A DNA stretch of 64,000 nt from Dimargaris cristalligena (lineage: Eukaryota; Kickxellomycota; Dimargaritomycetes; Dimargaritales; Dimargaritaceae). The notes beneath the pieces were generated by a model. The model saw only the letters and a list, made by a program, of their open reading frames with translations. It was not told where the DNA came from and searched no databases. This document shows, piece after piece, positions 23,287-35,900 of this stretch. The translations under genes were made by a program, and so were the position numbers. The stretch spans positions 47,065-111,064 of the forward strand of contig JANBQC010000020.1 of assembly GCA_027576995.1 (NCBI GenBank). The letters run 5' to 3'. How positions within the stretch are numbered: the first letter of the stretch is position 1; every line of letters starts with the position of its first letter.

Positions 23287-24486
23287 ATTCAAAAAAAAGG
23301 TCCAATTTCGACACTCGAGCTGAAAGGCAGCTGAGATTAGGTAGGCGTTTTGCCCAGCAAAGAAAAATATTTTTAAAAAAAGAGGCAGCGGAGCTATTCC
23401 TTGGCTGGTTAGAGTAGAGTTCTGGGGGAGTGTGATTGGGGAATATTGGTGGAGAAGACTGCTCTCCTCGCTAGGTTTTTATATTTAATTAGCCAGGCCT
23501 ACTTAATTACTGCTCTTTTATATATATATATATATCACCTCTTCCTTACACCTGCCTTGACCACCTAACCCTACTCTGATTGAAGTTTAGTTATTTATAT
23601 AAATGGATTGTCGCAGTAGCAGGATTTTAAAAGGGATTGTTTCCGGTGGCTTGGGCTGGAGTCAAGTCAAGCAGGTCACATGATCGGGGGAATTGCCACT
23701 GCTAAGCACAGCTGGGTGGAATAATGAAGTGACATGAATACCGCAGGCTATAACTAACCTCGCCCGACGACAGTGGGGCAATTGATCCCAACAAACCCGT
23801 GGTCCTGACGAATGGATTCATTAATGATGGCTACGTTGGATACATGAAGGAAGCGCGGGATTCCCCCATTGCTTCCAAGGTATCCAAATCTGCAGTCTTA
23901 TACACAGCAGGCGGGGTTTATTAATAGCTTCATCGACATCTCCCAGATAGTCGTGGTTAGCTGGCATAACCTTTGACTCCGACCCCTGCTGATATTCTCG
24001 AATAGGGTGCTTGTGCCTATTAGCTTGGAACTGGACATGGTTCAGGGATGTGGAATTTAATGAACAGGCGGCTAAGATACTTCTCACCCGGATGATGTGG
24101 GCTATCTTGGAAGGACCCTGCGGGTAACTTCCCGGTCGAGGGGAGTAAACTCGTGTAGTAGCAGTAGAAGCTGCAGGGGGCGGGTGAATATCATGAGGTG
24201 CAAACAACCGCCCAGGGTGTTGTTGTGATTGCATCATAATGTTTGACAGGTCGTCGAACTTAAGTAGATTCCAAATACTGTCCCACGGGTGGGAGATTAT
24301 TCCTCCACTGTATCTTCAACAGCATGGGACGAGACGACGATGGATGGGTCTGGCTGACCTGCTGCTAATAAGAAAGACCATGTCCATTGTACAAAAAAAG
24401 AGAGTGAAACAGCACTGTGAAGTAAAGGAAGGGAAGGCTTCAGTCTCCCCCACCCACCATTTTTAGCAGGGCTACTTACACCTGCC

Positions 24487-24493
24487 TATAAAA
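24487..24493 (+). promoter_or_regulatory. TATA box upstream of UBE2G1-type gene
   Basis: TATAAAA lies about 170 bases before the start codon. A C/T-rich leader follows, as expected for a strongly expressed fungal gene. Confidence 0.5.
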
Positions 24494-24660
24494 CCCCCCC
24501 CTCGCTATTCCCCCTTTTCGCTATACCCACTTTAAACCGCAGCGGTGTTTCCTTGTTTGCACATTCAAAGTTGCTTTTTCCTACTACTTTCCGGGGTTCG
24601 TCTAGTCCCACCTAATCCCGTCCACATTAACCGCATCTGCCCGTATTCGCTGTCTTCGTC

Positions 24661-25527
24661 ATGGCCAACGACACTTCGTCACTTCTACTTCGGCGCCAAC
24701 TTAAAGGTATTTCTACCCCTCGTACTTTACTCCATCTGCCTTATAAACCCGATGGACTTGCAAATTACCCGCCCCACCACTATTATCCGGCCGCCAGTTC
24801 GGCTTCTATGGCCAAAAAAACCCGCGCTACCGCATCTGGCTAAGAATAAGGCGACCATGCAGTAACCCCATTCCCCAGGGAATAGCATGGGGGCTGTATA
24901 CGTCAACCGCCGTGGGGTAGGGGCTTACACGGCTGCCCAACATGTGGGGTGACTTCACGATTACTTCTACCAGTTCCCTCCGCCACCTTTCTTACCTTGT
25001 CCCAACGTTTGCCTCGCTGCTATATTCCTATTATTACTCACCTCCCCACCACAATCTTCATTCAATCGGTAGAGCTCAACAAAGAGGGTGTTGCTGGCTT
25101 CTCGGCTGGTTTGGTCGACGATGACAACATCTACGAGTGGGAGGTGATGATTATGGGGCCTCCGGAGACCCTTTACGAAGGGGGCTACTTCCGCGCCCGC
25201 CTGTCATTCTCCCAGGAATACCCCGTCCAGCCCCCTAAAATGAAATTCGTATCGAGCATGTGGCACCCCAATGTGTACCCCGACGGTGAAGTCTGTATTT
25301 CCATCCTGCACCCCCCGGGTGAGGACAAGTACGGCTACGAAGACGCCGGCGAGCGCTGGCTACCCATTCATACCGTCGAAACCATCCTCATCAGCGTCAT
25401 TTCCATGCTGTCCAGTCCCAACGACGAGTCCCCCGCTAACTTGGAGGCCGCTAAGGAATGGCGGAACGACTTCCCGCTCTTTAAGAAAAAGGTCCAGCGT
25501 ATTGTACGTCGCTCATGCGAAGAGTAG
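24661..25527 (+). CDS. UBE2G1: Ubiquitin-conjugating enzyme E2, UBE2G1 / Ubc15 / Ubc7 class
   Basis: Two exons, 24661-24706 and 25073-25527, share a Glu codon across the intron and give 166 residues, the standard length. The UBC fold is plain from ELNKEGVAGFSAGLVDD onward. The HPN motif is at 80-82 and the catalytic Cys is C90 in GEVCISIL. The acidic loop insert PPGEDKYGYEDAGERWLP after the catalytic Cys is diagnostic of the Ubc7/UBE2G/Cdc34 group. LLLRRQLKELNK at the start and IHTVETILISVISML point to UBE2G1 more than to ERAD-type UBE2G2. These E2s build Lys48-linked chains; no transmembrane segment is present. The gene is fully intact. Confidence 0.95.
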
Positions 25528-26732
25528 GCCCGGGACTGCGGTCTACTCTGATCGCGCTGGCTGGAGGGTCACATCTCCGTATCGCTCCACCAATTTCAGA
25601 CTTGGCGAACTTCTTTGATCTAGGTTGATCAAAGCGGATGAGTGCAAAACTACTGGCGATACCCTCCCCCTTTATATTGGCGTAACCTACGATATCTGGT
25701 ATACTCCGCGATCCTTTATGGCTTGCCATCGAGCTCCTCCGGCCGTTCATGTCGCCATCTTTTCTATATATCACTACCTTCTTATTGCCACCTACCTACT
25801 GCCCTCGACCTTTCTGCTTTTCTTTTCTGTTGACGATTTGTCTGTAGTTATTGTTTATGGTCCCCGTGAAATCATATTCTTTCGGCTCCTCACCTGGCCA
25901 TTATTTCCCTGTATTGTGCTTGATCGCCAGCATGATCTAGACCTCCCCCCTTTTCTGTGCTAACCATTTCACATTTGATTGACTCTTCAAGTCCTCTATC
26001 CATTTACATCTCCTCTGTAATCCATTCTATTTTCCTATGCGCCTGATTTTAGTGTTTCTATTTCCTTTTTTCTTGACCATCTACCGTTCTACCTCCTACG
26101 TCGAATGTGTAATCGCGTTACCTTTTGGGTCTATTTTATATACACCATTCCAATTTCGGCATTTCATTGATTACCAGCCCGCTACCCACAGCTTATTCTC
26201 CACACTGTGTTTATCCAGCCCAATAAACATCTCGGACCTTTGGCTTTGATTTGGTTGTGCTTGTAATTTGGGTGCAGACTGTACTATTACAGGCCGTTTC
26301 GTTAATGGGCGCATCGCTATGCCCAAAATCCAACCAGGGTAGAATACACTTACTAGTTGCGGCATTGAATTACGCAAATGACCCAACTTCAGGAGATCAT
26401 TTGGGTATAAGAAATGTTCCAACTAGACTTGAAGTAATACGAATCAACCTTCAACTTATCTTGGATTTATTGGAGTTGGTCACTAGTTAATCATCTAGAG
26501 TGCTCGCATTATTATACTAACCAGGGTACCGACACGATTGCCCGCCTTGCTTATAATATAAAATCTAGATTTTTTTATATAAAGAGCTTCGCTCTGAACA
26601 AATAAATGAAAAACGCCCGATTCGGGCGCGAGGTTAACCCAGTTTGGCTAGTTTGTGACTAATCAGAGAGAGGGCGGGCTGGGTAAGCAGGTAAGTACAA
26701 TCCACACCATTGAGGCAGTGGGAACCGATCCG
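25528..26732. other. Spacer between E2 and TIM8 genes
   Basis: The stretch up to about 26250 is T/C-rich and contains no plausible exon. It probably includes the 3' untranslated region of the E2 gene. Two minus-strand hairpins sit at 26586-26632 (see separate entry). No gene is supported. Confidence 0.5.
26586..26632 (-). terminator. Paired hairpins with T-run downstream of TIM8
   Basis: On the minus strand CGCCCGAATCGGGCG is a perfect 6-7 bp stem followed directly by TTTTT. After 20 bases comes GAGCGAAGCTC, then an AT-rich tract with a run of A. Position is about 100-150 bases past the TIM8 stop. It may shape the 3' end or be a Pol III-type stop. The role is inference. Confidence 0.35.
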
Positions 26733-26981
26733 TTACTGAGAACCACTCAGGTGCTGTACGACGATGTTCATGCTATCGTAGAAACGGTTCACGCAATTTT
26801 GCAGACAGGCCCGTTCGGTCCGATCCAGGGGAGTACTGGGGGAGTTGATGCACTGGTTCCAGCAGAAACCGGTCAAATGGCGGACGGTGCCCTGGAGTTG
26901 GGACAAACCCTCCTGCTGTTGCATGAATTCGTCAAGTTCACGCTGTTCGGCGGAGATGTTCTTGGTGTCGTCGAGAGCCAT
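26733..26981 (-). CDS. TIM8: Mitochondrial small Tim chaperone, Tim8
   Basis: This is a single-exon gene of 82 residues. It has the twin CX3C motif of small Tims: C40-WNQ-C44 and C59-LQN-C63, separated by 14 residues. The central pattern FCWNQCINSPSTPLDRTERA with downstream VNRFYD matches Tim8 better than Tim9, Tim10 or Tim13. The Tim8-Tim13 hexamer escorts hydrophobic precursors such as Tim23 across the intermembrane space. It folds through Mia40 like Cox17 earlier in this window. It is divergently arranged with the CDK7 gene. Confidence 0.92.
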   Translation of the reverse strand: MALDDTKNISAEQRELDEFMQQQEGLSQLQGTVRHLTGFCWNQCINSPSTPLDRTERACLQNCVNRFYDSMNIVVQHLSGSQ

Positions 26982-27644
26982 GGTAGAAGGTATGTTTCCT
27001 GATTAATAAGCAGGAGGGGTTAGGTGGAACGGAAGAGAGAGAGTGTGTGTATGTGTGTGCGGACCAAGGTTTAGACAATGCGAGCAGAAAGTAGTGAAAT
27101 GGTGGGGAAACGAAGGAGGACAAGGGTTGGACTATTTTAGAGGGTATGGCATTAAGAAGGGGACGGAGGAGATTTAGGATAGTCGACTATTATTAAACAA
27201 GGGTTGACAGGCACGTTGGATCACTAAACCAAGTCTTGCCTCCAGTCTCATGCGGCTCCACCAGTTCTCCACTTGATTGAACTACCGCCATGGTCAAGGC
27301 GCTCCACAGTCTCACTTTGGAATCCCAAGAAAAAGTAGAAGAAGCGAGCCAGTGATGTCCCGCGGCGGGGACATTCTCAACATTCAAGCCATGCGGAAAT
27401 TCCTTGGAATTGGAATTGGATTTTCTAAAAGAACTCGGTCACAGCAACCGGTCTAGTCGAACATCTCTTTGCAACATTGCCTTATCCCTTTAATGATACC
27501 GTGCTTTCCCAGCGAACCACCTTTAGGAGCTTCCCCCTCCATTTCTACCCCCTTCGCGTGACTTGTATTAGCTCGAGCTTGGGACATTACGCAAAGCCAA
27601 CCACCCCACCTCCTTATTACTGTTTTCAACTCCAGCCCGCCACC
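26982..27644. promoter_or_regulatory. Divergent promoter region TIM8 / CDK7
   Basis: This 660-base intergenic region lies between two divergent start codons. The TIM8 side is purine-rich on the plus strand with short GA and GT runs at 27030-27060. The CDK7 side ends in a pyrimidine-rich leader and a CGCCACCATG start context. No extra gene is seen. Confidence 0.45.
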
Positions 27645-29664
27645 ATGCGCGTCGAAATCGGGGAAGACATGAATGCGCGAACCAGCGCCAAATACCGCAA
27701 AGAAAAGAAAGTGGGTGAGGGTACGTACGCCAACGTCTACCAAGGGGTCGAAGTAGCTACGGGCCGACTTGTGGCGCTCAAGAAAATCAAAGTTGGAGAT
27801 TTTAAGAGCGGGTTGGACATGTCGGCTATCCGGGAAGTCAAGGCCCTCCGGGAGTTGCACCACCCGAACGTCATTCAACTCATTGATGTGTTTTCGCACA
27901 AGACTAATTTGAATCTGGTGCTCGAGTTCTTGGACACCGATTTGGAAATGGTCATCAAGGATACTGACTTGATTTTCAAACCCGACGATATTAAGAGTTG
28001 GATGCTCATGACTCTGCGGGGGCTTTACCACTGTCATCGTAGCTGGGTTTTACACCGGGTAAGTTAAGATGAGCGTAGCGCATCGTAGATGTAGCCGCTT
28101 ATTCGGACATTGAAATAGGGCTGTAGGTCATAGCAAATATGGGATTCGGGCTGCTTTGCCTTGTCATACATAATATATAATACCTCTGTCTTGCTCCGAA
28201 AGATTTAGTACTATGTTCACAACCCCCTCACCTCGCCCATTAACCCATTAGCTATACCATGCTTATCTTTCTACGAAATCAAACAATGGATCAAATATTA
28301 CAGGATTTAAAACCCAACAATTTACTGATTGCCAGCGACGGACAGCTTAAACTGGCCGATTTTGGTTTGGCCCGAGACTATGGAGATGCAACGGCCAACA
28401 TGACCTCACAGGTAGTGACCCGGTAAGTAATTGGGCCACACCCGGTTTTGATTTTCACGTAGTTAATCCAACACCCCTTAATTATAAGCGAATCGGCGCC
28501 CCTGTCCTACCCGGGTGCTTATTCCACCCCTCTGATCATAGACAACCTTGCCACTATGGCGTTAAAAGTGGCCCTCGGTCCTCATTTGATGACCAATTGA
28601 TCTGACTGTTTTTGCATGCCTTGCTTCTATCCACACCTTCGTAATTAGGTGGTATCGGGCCCCCGAGCTGCTGTTTGGTGCTAAAAAATACGGGTACGCT
28701 GTCGACATGTGGGCGGTGGGTTGTATCTTTGCTGAACTCATGTTACGTACACCATACCTCCCCGGTGATTCAGATATGGACCAGCTTAATACTATGTTTC
28801 GGGCCCTGGGCACTCCAACGGACGAGGACTGGCCGGTAAGTATTTTAATGATCACCAGCCTATTTATATCTATTATCACACGGAGCGTACCAATTTTTAT
28901 TTAAGTATGTATTAATTAATTGTGACGGCATTCGTGGTTCAATCCACCGAAACGACATTCCTCCCCTCAATATTCCCATATTTCCCCGCCTTGTTCATTA
29001 GAACCACACTCAACTACCGGACTACGTTCAATTCAAACAGTATCCGCGGACCCCCCTAACAACCCTGTTTACAGCCACAACACCCGACTCCATCGATTTA
29101 ATGGAAAAAATGTTGGTCTACAATCCGATCAAACGGATAACGGCTTTGGAGGTAAGTGGGGGACTTAGATTGATGTATATCTATCTGTTCTCCCGAGTAT
29201 TTCTCTAGTCTAATATAGGTTATAAATATTTATATTATAGGCTACCCTGGGGTAAACCGAACTGTTTTCTACTGCACTCGATGTACTTTTCTACCCTACT
29301 CCAGGCGCTAAATCACCCTTACTTCCAGAATCTTCCCCGCCCCACGGCGCCCAAGAAACTTCCCAAACCCGCGTTAAATATCAACGAGGGCCAAGTAGCG
29401 GAAAAGCGGCGACTCGATCCAGGTAAGTCTATATGAAGGTGGTTTAATGCGATTATTCCCTTTAGTGATAGTTTTGAAGTTTTGGGCAAGTCAGAATGCG
29501 GAGTCGATTCGCCCCAATGATCCTATTTATTACGACTGAATAGATTGATCTAATGTGATTATTTTATAAATTGGAATGGTGTATTTTTATTTGAACCATC
29601 AGAACTCGTGGGTAACAATGCCGAGGGCAATAAAGTTGCCAAAAAGCTAGACTTTGGAATATGA
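27645..29664 (+). CDS. KIN28: Cyclin-dependent kinase 7 / Kin28 (TFIIH kinase, CDK-activating kinase)
   Basis: Six exons are inferred: 27645-28058, 28304-28422, 28649-28835, 29002-29151, 29305-29422 and 29603-29664. All phases agree, giving 349 residues (human CDK7 has 346). Kinase motifs are GEGTYANVY (24-32), the VALK lysine (K46), HRDLKPNN (catalytic D139), DFGLA (D157) and the T-loop [18 protein letters not shown] with T172 at the activating position. [15 protein letters not shown] and the [11 protein letters not shown] region identify CDK7 over CDK1. With cyclin H and Mat1 it phosphorylates Ser5 of the RNA polymerase II tail within TFIIH, and in some fungi it also activates cell-cycle CDKs. 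The C-terminal tail KKLDFGI resembles the Lys/Leu-rich, Phe-containing CDK7 tail. Confidence 0.96.
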
Positions 29665-30325
29665 GTAAGGCTCTAGATGCGATGGGCTGTTCGGTGTGGA
29701 ATAAAGTCTGTAGTTAGGTACATTGCGGCACTACCTCCAAATCGGGTTAATACCCTGCCATTTTGATTACAGGGTATGCCTTTTAATTCACTACTAATGG
29801 CCAACTACTTGACTCTGCAATGGTTATTACTAAATGGTGATAACCCTATGGTTTTTTGAAATCATTTTATGTAATGCCGTGTATGTATTGTGGATGAATC
29901 AACCAAAATCACAGTATACATAATAAACAGGCACGTGATCTACAATGCTATATATTTTATGAAAGTGAACCCATTCCATTTATTCACCCACACTTCTCTT
30001 ATGTGTAGGCTTTAGGGGGTTTTCTGTGCGGGTTGGCTACAATAAAAAATGAGGAAGGGAAGCGGCAAAAGCCAACCGAATGCAAACGAAAACTGTATGG
30101 GGTGTGGAACAAAACTCGTACATTGCAATGAGTCAAGACTAATCTAACCTACCCATTCGGCTAGGTTCGCTTTCTGTTCCATGTCACTGCTTTAGTTTAC
30201 TTTACTTGGCTTAATTTCTATTCGTTTACCTCAATTGTTTCAATACCCCATTGGAACACCGAGCCTTTCGTTGTTTTTTCTCTCACGTCCCTTTACTTAC
30301 TTCTTTTTAAGCATCCGTCGCACCC
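29665..30325. other. Spacer CDK7 to POP3
   Basis: AT-rich 3' flank of CDK7 is followed by a T/C-rich leader before the next gene. A GCACGTGA word is at 29931-29938. No gene is seen. Confidence 0.5.
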
Positions 30326-32045
30326 ATGGCAAATAAGGGAAAGGGGACCAGACAGTCGCTTCAGGCCACGCCCTACAGCGATGCACCGACTATGCTCCCT
30401 GGTAGTAGTAGCGCTGGCAAACCGGCCCGCGTTAAGAAGCCCAAACCACCCAAGACCATGAACCCTTTTGCGCCCCCGACTCTGACGGAACAGGGCCAAA
30501 CCGCTGTGGTCGAGCAGCCGAAGGCGGCCCCGCAAAAAAATACAAAGAAGAGTCGAGTGATTCCGGTCCTAGACAACCCCTACGATATCAAATGGTAAGT
30601 ACACGGCCCATAGCGAGAGGGGTCCCCACATCCCGTTCGTTATTTAGTATGGAATTTCATACACACACACACACGTATATATATATATATATAAACCCTG
30701 CTTCCTGGGATTTTAATACAATGGGAAGGGTTTGCTAAAATAGTCCATCTGATCTTCCGAATATTAATGGTTTTAATTTCACCCCCCCCCCTTTCCTTCA
30801 CTATAAAAGGCCGGCGGTACATTTTGACCGAATGATGCCCGAGGTCATTGATCAAGCGATCCAGTAAGTCCTGAAAAATAAATCTCAAGCTGCTCCGACC
30901 CTCCACTGAACTGTACTTTTAACCCTTCTCTTTAAAACAGCGCTTTCCAAACACTACTACAAGAAATATGCTCCACTGGCAGCCTCTGTCTCTTTATCCT
31001 CTTTCTACCACTAACCACCCCCCCTCCTTCCCTTTCGCCCCGTTCCCTATCAACTAGATGCCTCACGGAATGTCGCCTGTTAAACAAGGACCCCCAAGGC
31101 CGGGCGGACCAACCCATCCGCCAAAACCTGGACCCCACTCCCGACCACCCGGTCATCATTGCCTTTGGCCTATCCCGGGTCACCCGACTTTTAACCAACT
31201 GGATCCGCCCCCCCACGTTGTCACCGAAGGATCAGGTCACTACTGCCGCCGCCCCTCGGGGGAGGAGTCTCCCGGCTACCCGGGAAGCTACGGCCATGCC
31301 CAGCGATCCTAACGGTCCCACTACTGCCACCGCCACCACCACCACACCTCCTACCCCTACTGCGCGGCGTTACTTCGTTTTCGTTTTCCGCAACAACGAT
31401 GAAACGGACGCTATGGTGGACCCCCTGGCCACTCTAGTTCCCCTCTGCGGTCCCTCTTTTAGTCTGATTCCTTTAGACCCCGCTAGTCGGGACCGCTTTC
31501 GGAAAACCATTGCGGGTGCGGGAGATGGGCCAAGCCAACTGACCTGTTTCTTACTGGGGGATGGTTTCGCTGCCTTTGATCAGTTTTGGCACTCCGCCCG
31601 GGAGGAATTCGCGTTTCCTTCGTTACCGTGGTTGGACAGCCTATACCGGGCGCGGATGAACTTGCCCGCTCGGGAAGGCGAAGAAGAAGAAGGAGGCGAC
31701 GGAGAAGGGGGGGTACTAGTGTCGTCCCAGCCGCTGGCCGTTTTACCGCCTACCCAGGTGAAGGTTTTCCAAATTCCGGTCCCTTCGCCTCAATCGAAAA
31801 AACAGAAAAAGGGAGCCAGAGCCCATCGGGAGAAATTGAGCCCCGAAGAGCGATTGGCCAACAGGGAAATGAGGAAGAAGCGTAAACTAGAAAATATTGC
31901 TAGCCAACCCTCCGGCTCCGAACCCGCCCCTCCTCCCAAAAAAAATAATAAGAAACAAAAACTAAATAAGGTGGCCCAGAAAACCGACGAGATACCGCAG
32001 GTCTTGCCATTAAACAGAGTAGGGAGTGGCGAGGTCGGTCCGTAA
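30326..32045 (+). CDS. POP3: RNase P/MRP protein subunit, Pop3/Rpp38-like (L7Ae-type)
   Basis: Exons are 30326-30594, 30810-30863, a poorly resolved exon from 30941, and a last exon from about 31058 to 32045. The N-terminal tail is basic and Pro-rich and ends VIPVLDNPYDIKW, matching the LNNPYVIRW box of human RPP38. After a helical stretch comes the L7Ae-like core: HPVIIAFGLSRVTRLLTNW, RYFVFVFRNNDE and PLATLVPLCG. FPSLPWLDSLYRA follows, again as in RPP38 (PSLSVPWLQDRI). The C-terminal tail is Lys-rich (KKQKKGARAHREK), as expected of a nucleolar RNA-binding protein. The subunit binds K-turn elements in RNase P and MRP RNA for tRNA 5' and rRNA processing. A Pro/Thr-rich insert interrupts the core at about 31230-31365. 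The junction between 30941 and 31058 does not close cleanly: I could not find a consensus GT donor in the right phase. Confidence 0.75.
30659..30693. repeat. AC then AT dinucleotide repeat in POP3 first intron
   Basis: About eight AC units are followed by about eight AT units inside the first intron of the Pop3-like gene. Compound dinucleotide repeats of this type are unstable in length. Confidence 0.9.
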
Positions 32046-32991
32046 AAAACCACGCAAATCATTGAGTAATGGATTTCTATACAGAGATTGGACAATAGTC
32101 ACATATTATTATTCCGATTTTATTTATTTGCTATAGTGGTTCAACATATACCCATTTAGCATACCTGTTCTCGGTTTGGCTTAGGATGGTCTATATAGTT
32201 TTGGTTATGTGAATAAGAAGGCACGATAATTCCAAGTGGGTTAGTCTGTAACCGAAATACAAAATAAAACTGGCCTTTTTCAATATATTGTATGTTTAAA
32301 GTGGGCACTAGTTATATAGTAATGCGATTCCTCAAATCTTTTTAAAAGCTATTTTATCATTATAAACCATTTTTCCGGCGTATTCATGGTCGAGTAAACG
32401 TCTAAGTACTCCTGCGAAACGATATCTGTATTCGAATAGTATATATAGTTTGGTCTCCCCTAATATTAATACAGTCCCTACGAATCCTAAATACTTAAAT
32501 CAGTATAATGAGATGGCAAATTCAGGAAACCACCAGAGTTCTAGCCTGGTTATAAGATGTGGTAAAGGGACCGTGGGGAAGTACTGGGCTTTTTGTGATT
32601 GTCACTGTGGGGCCGCATTCACCCATTATATGATTCCATCATTCTCAGGCAGCATCTTTAATAGACCACTATCGTGCAATTACGACCATATTCTTTGAGT
32701 GCAAGAACTGCCGCTGTTACTAGCATTATCAATTTGTTCGAATGAAGAATAGTCGATATCAAGGGTGATTTGAACTCGGTACGATTTTTATAGGCTCAAA
32801 AAGTCTGAAGCTATTAATAAGCCTCGGCACCGCCACTGTGGATTTATCTTCAATCCATCCCCAAGAGATATATAATACAAAAACCCGAATAATGATAATA
32901 ATGATAATGATAATAGCAATAGTAAAGATAATAATGGGTGACCCAATGGTGGTATATCATAGTGGTGATAGCACGGTGGCCAACCCAAGGA
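32046..32991. other. Convergent spacer POP3 / FAR11
   Basis: This is AT-rich DNA holding the 3' ends of both genes and an ATAATGATAATG-type short repeat at 32888-32935. An 82-codon plus-strand frame at 32450-32698 lacks any recognisable motif and has AT-biased composition. It is not counted as a gene. Confidence 0.5.
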
Positions 32992-35900
32992 CTATCTCGC
33001 CAAATCCGTTGTCGAATAAAACTCGCAGTTACTGTCCGACGTATCGCTCATATCGAAAGGAAGGTCCACCACATCATCCAAAGTCTTCCCTCCTCCTCGT
33101 CCATGGGTCCGACGATCCGCCAAGTCCCCCGTCGGCGAACTCAACAGGGAAGTTTCGGCATCGGAATAATCGGACATTCCCATAGAGCTGTTAGAATCCG
33201 ACTGCGAATTCGTTACCGAGTCCCCCGGTAGGGGGTGGTTCAGCAACCGCAGGGCCAGGAGGTACGAATAGTAAACCGTGCAAATTGGGGGCGGTGACGA
33301 TATCGTTGTCGTAGCTGCCCGGTTGGTTCGGACCACGCCGGGTTCCGAGGACGCATTTGTCACTAAATACGACCAGGGTACGGTTTGGGCATTGAAGTAA
33401 ATCAACAACCGGCGGAAGCGTTCGTCCCGCTGGCGGATCAGGGGCGCAGACGCGGGAAATGGCCGCATCCAATCGTCGACCAGTTTAGGCGGGACGTGGA
33501 GGTACACGCCGCTGATGAGGTCCAAGTTTCGGTGGATCCAGTCCCGGCCCATGAAGGGTACCAGACTTTTCACGATTTTGTACACGTAGACCTTAAGCAA
33601 GTCGATTTGGACCATGGTGAGGTTACTCAGGATACTCACCCATTTGGGCGTCTTGAGGCGGTCGATGCGGCGGGGTTTATTTTTGGTCATTTTTTGGATA
33701 AGCCGGACCATGGTGACGCCCGTGTACTGGCTACACCAGACATGGCGGGACGGGCGGCGTTTAGCGGATGTGGAGGTCGAGGTGGGGGCGGTGATGACCG
33801 TGGCGGTGGTAGTCCGGTGGTGGGTATGGGTGGAGCCTAATGGCAGTGGGGAATGGAGAGACGCACTGGTTAAATCGATGGGGGTTCTACTGCCGTCCGC
33901 CGGGTCCATTGCCGCTGCTCCGGCCGTGGGTATACTCGTTGATCTAGACGAGCGGGTTCGGGTGGATGCGGCCCGGGCTTCTACCAAGTGAATAGTCAGC
34001 ATTAAAGGGAATGTCGGCGTAGGCGAGCCCGATACCGTCATGATGGACTGCATGGCCTCGTCTTCGCTATTCTGAACCAAGCCCCCCGGGACCGTGGACC
34101 TGTCGCCCGGACCCGGGCCCTGGTGCAAAGCTGAGTGCATCGCCGTCACGGGCTTGGACGGCCCCATCGTAGATGCATTTGTCCAGGTGCTGGATTGCGA
34201 GGGGGTTGGGGAAATGGATATGGGCACAGCCACATCGGATGTTTCTGACGGGGCCAATGAATTACGTCGGCTGTTCTGGGACAGCCGGCTACGGCGGCCG
34301 TAGTCCGATTCACTCGGCTGCGACTCGCCACCCCCTCCTCCTCCTCCCCCTCCATCCGAAGCCAATGAACTATTAATCGAGGAAGGATGGTAATCACCCC
34401 CACCGCGCCCCTCCATCTCCAATCGGGTCAGCACGGTCCATAGATTACTTTGGGGGGAACAGTAGGCCGTAAACCCCAAATCCTCTAATTTTTCCCGTTC
34501 TTCCACGTACCGGATTTGCTTTTCGCACAACCAGCTGAACATGGTGCGGGTGAAACCCATGTCCCAGAGGCACTGCATCAGGTATTCGAACCGTAGCACA
34601 TGGTCGACCTTAAAGCCCTTGGTTAGGACCATGAGGATACTTTGGATAGCCATTACCCGTACGCGCATGTCGCGCTGCTGCATAAAACGGACGAGGGAAA
34701 TATTATCGGGTTGGTTCATACGGAGGGCGTGGATCAAGTGGTGTAGGAGGGGATCAATCGAGTTGCCGTGACTGTTCCGGTGGGAACTCCCCCAATTTTG
34801 GTTCGGAGGTCCCCCTCGACCCGCTGCCGCTGCTGCTGCCGCCGTGGATGAGGACGAGGGAGGCATCGAATACCCTCCTCCTCCACTTTCCCTTGCCATG
34901 GTCCACGAGGTGGGCATCGAGGTGGACAAGTTGGTTGGTATGTCCGCCGGACTAGCCCCTAGGACGGAATCCAACGTGGGGTCACCGTATTCATTTTCCA
35001 GGGCCGGTAAACTGTACCGGCGGCGCTGGCGGGTCGCATACATGGGACTATCGCCACTGAACGGATCCGGGTTCTCGACCTCCCCATAGCGATGGTGGTA
35101 ACAGAAGGGTGTTTCAGTGGGTTCGGCGATGATGGCATTGGATGAGGGGAGTTTCGTGTAATTAAACGAAGTGAGAGTCCAACTATGCAGCACATCCACG
35201 ATACCGGTGAGGTGTAACGCCGTGGTGTTGTAGCATTCGTGAATACATTTAATACGGGCTCGACAACGCTTGGTTTCATCGAGTTCACTCTCCTCCTTAT
35301 TTACATTCTCATTCCGACCCCCACCCTCAGTCCCGGACCTGGCCCCAGCATGGGGAGTGGCATCAGCGTCTATTTCGTCCGAATACAATAGCACCCACGG
35401 ATTACGTCGACCGAACCGCTGGTGGGCCGCGGGATTCGGCAAATGGGTAATAAAGCGCCGGGCCTGGGCGGCCTCCGCCTCGGGACTTTCGCCGCCGGGT
35501 AGCGTTGCGGCGGGTACCGGCCCGTGGTCCCGACGGAGCAATTCTCTAGCGTAGCCAAACTGGGCCGTACTACTATTGTCCAGGTCGGTGGAGTGCTCCA
35601 GTTTGTCCCTCCTCCCGTACCCCACCGGCCGGATTTTCCAATGCCGATGGTACCCGGGGGTATTACCGATGGACCAGAAGTCCGCCGGAGCGACTTGGCT
35701 AAAATCCCGGCACACCTCCAGGTATTGCCGCTGCGACGGGCTCGTATAGAGACCGCGTCGGTGCAGTCCATCCGCCTCGGATAGCCACGTCGGAATAAGT
35801 TGCCCGTGCGGGGGGATGGGAAAGGGGTATTCCGCGGGACTGTCGGGGTTCCCAAGTTCCTCGAGGTAAGACCGGTCCTGGGCCAGGAGATTATGGTAAT

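Larger units (their letters stand above)
22985..24660. promoter_or_regulatory. Divergent region inositol kinase / UBE2G1
   Basis: The part next to the kinase gene is purine-rich on the plus strand and includes a pentamer repeat at 23253-23286 and a TA run at 23519-23535. A TCACATGA element is at 23676-23683. A short minus-strand frame at 24237-23821 has no recognisable product. A C/T-rich leader with TATAAAA at 24487-24493 precedes the E2 gene. Confidence 0.45.
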
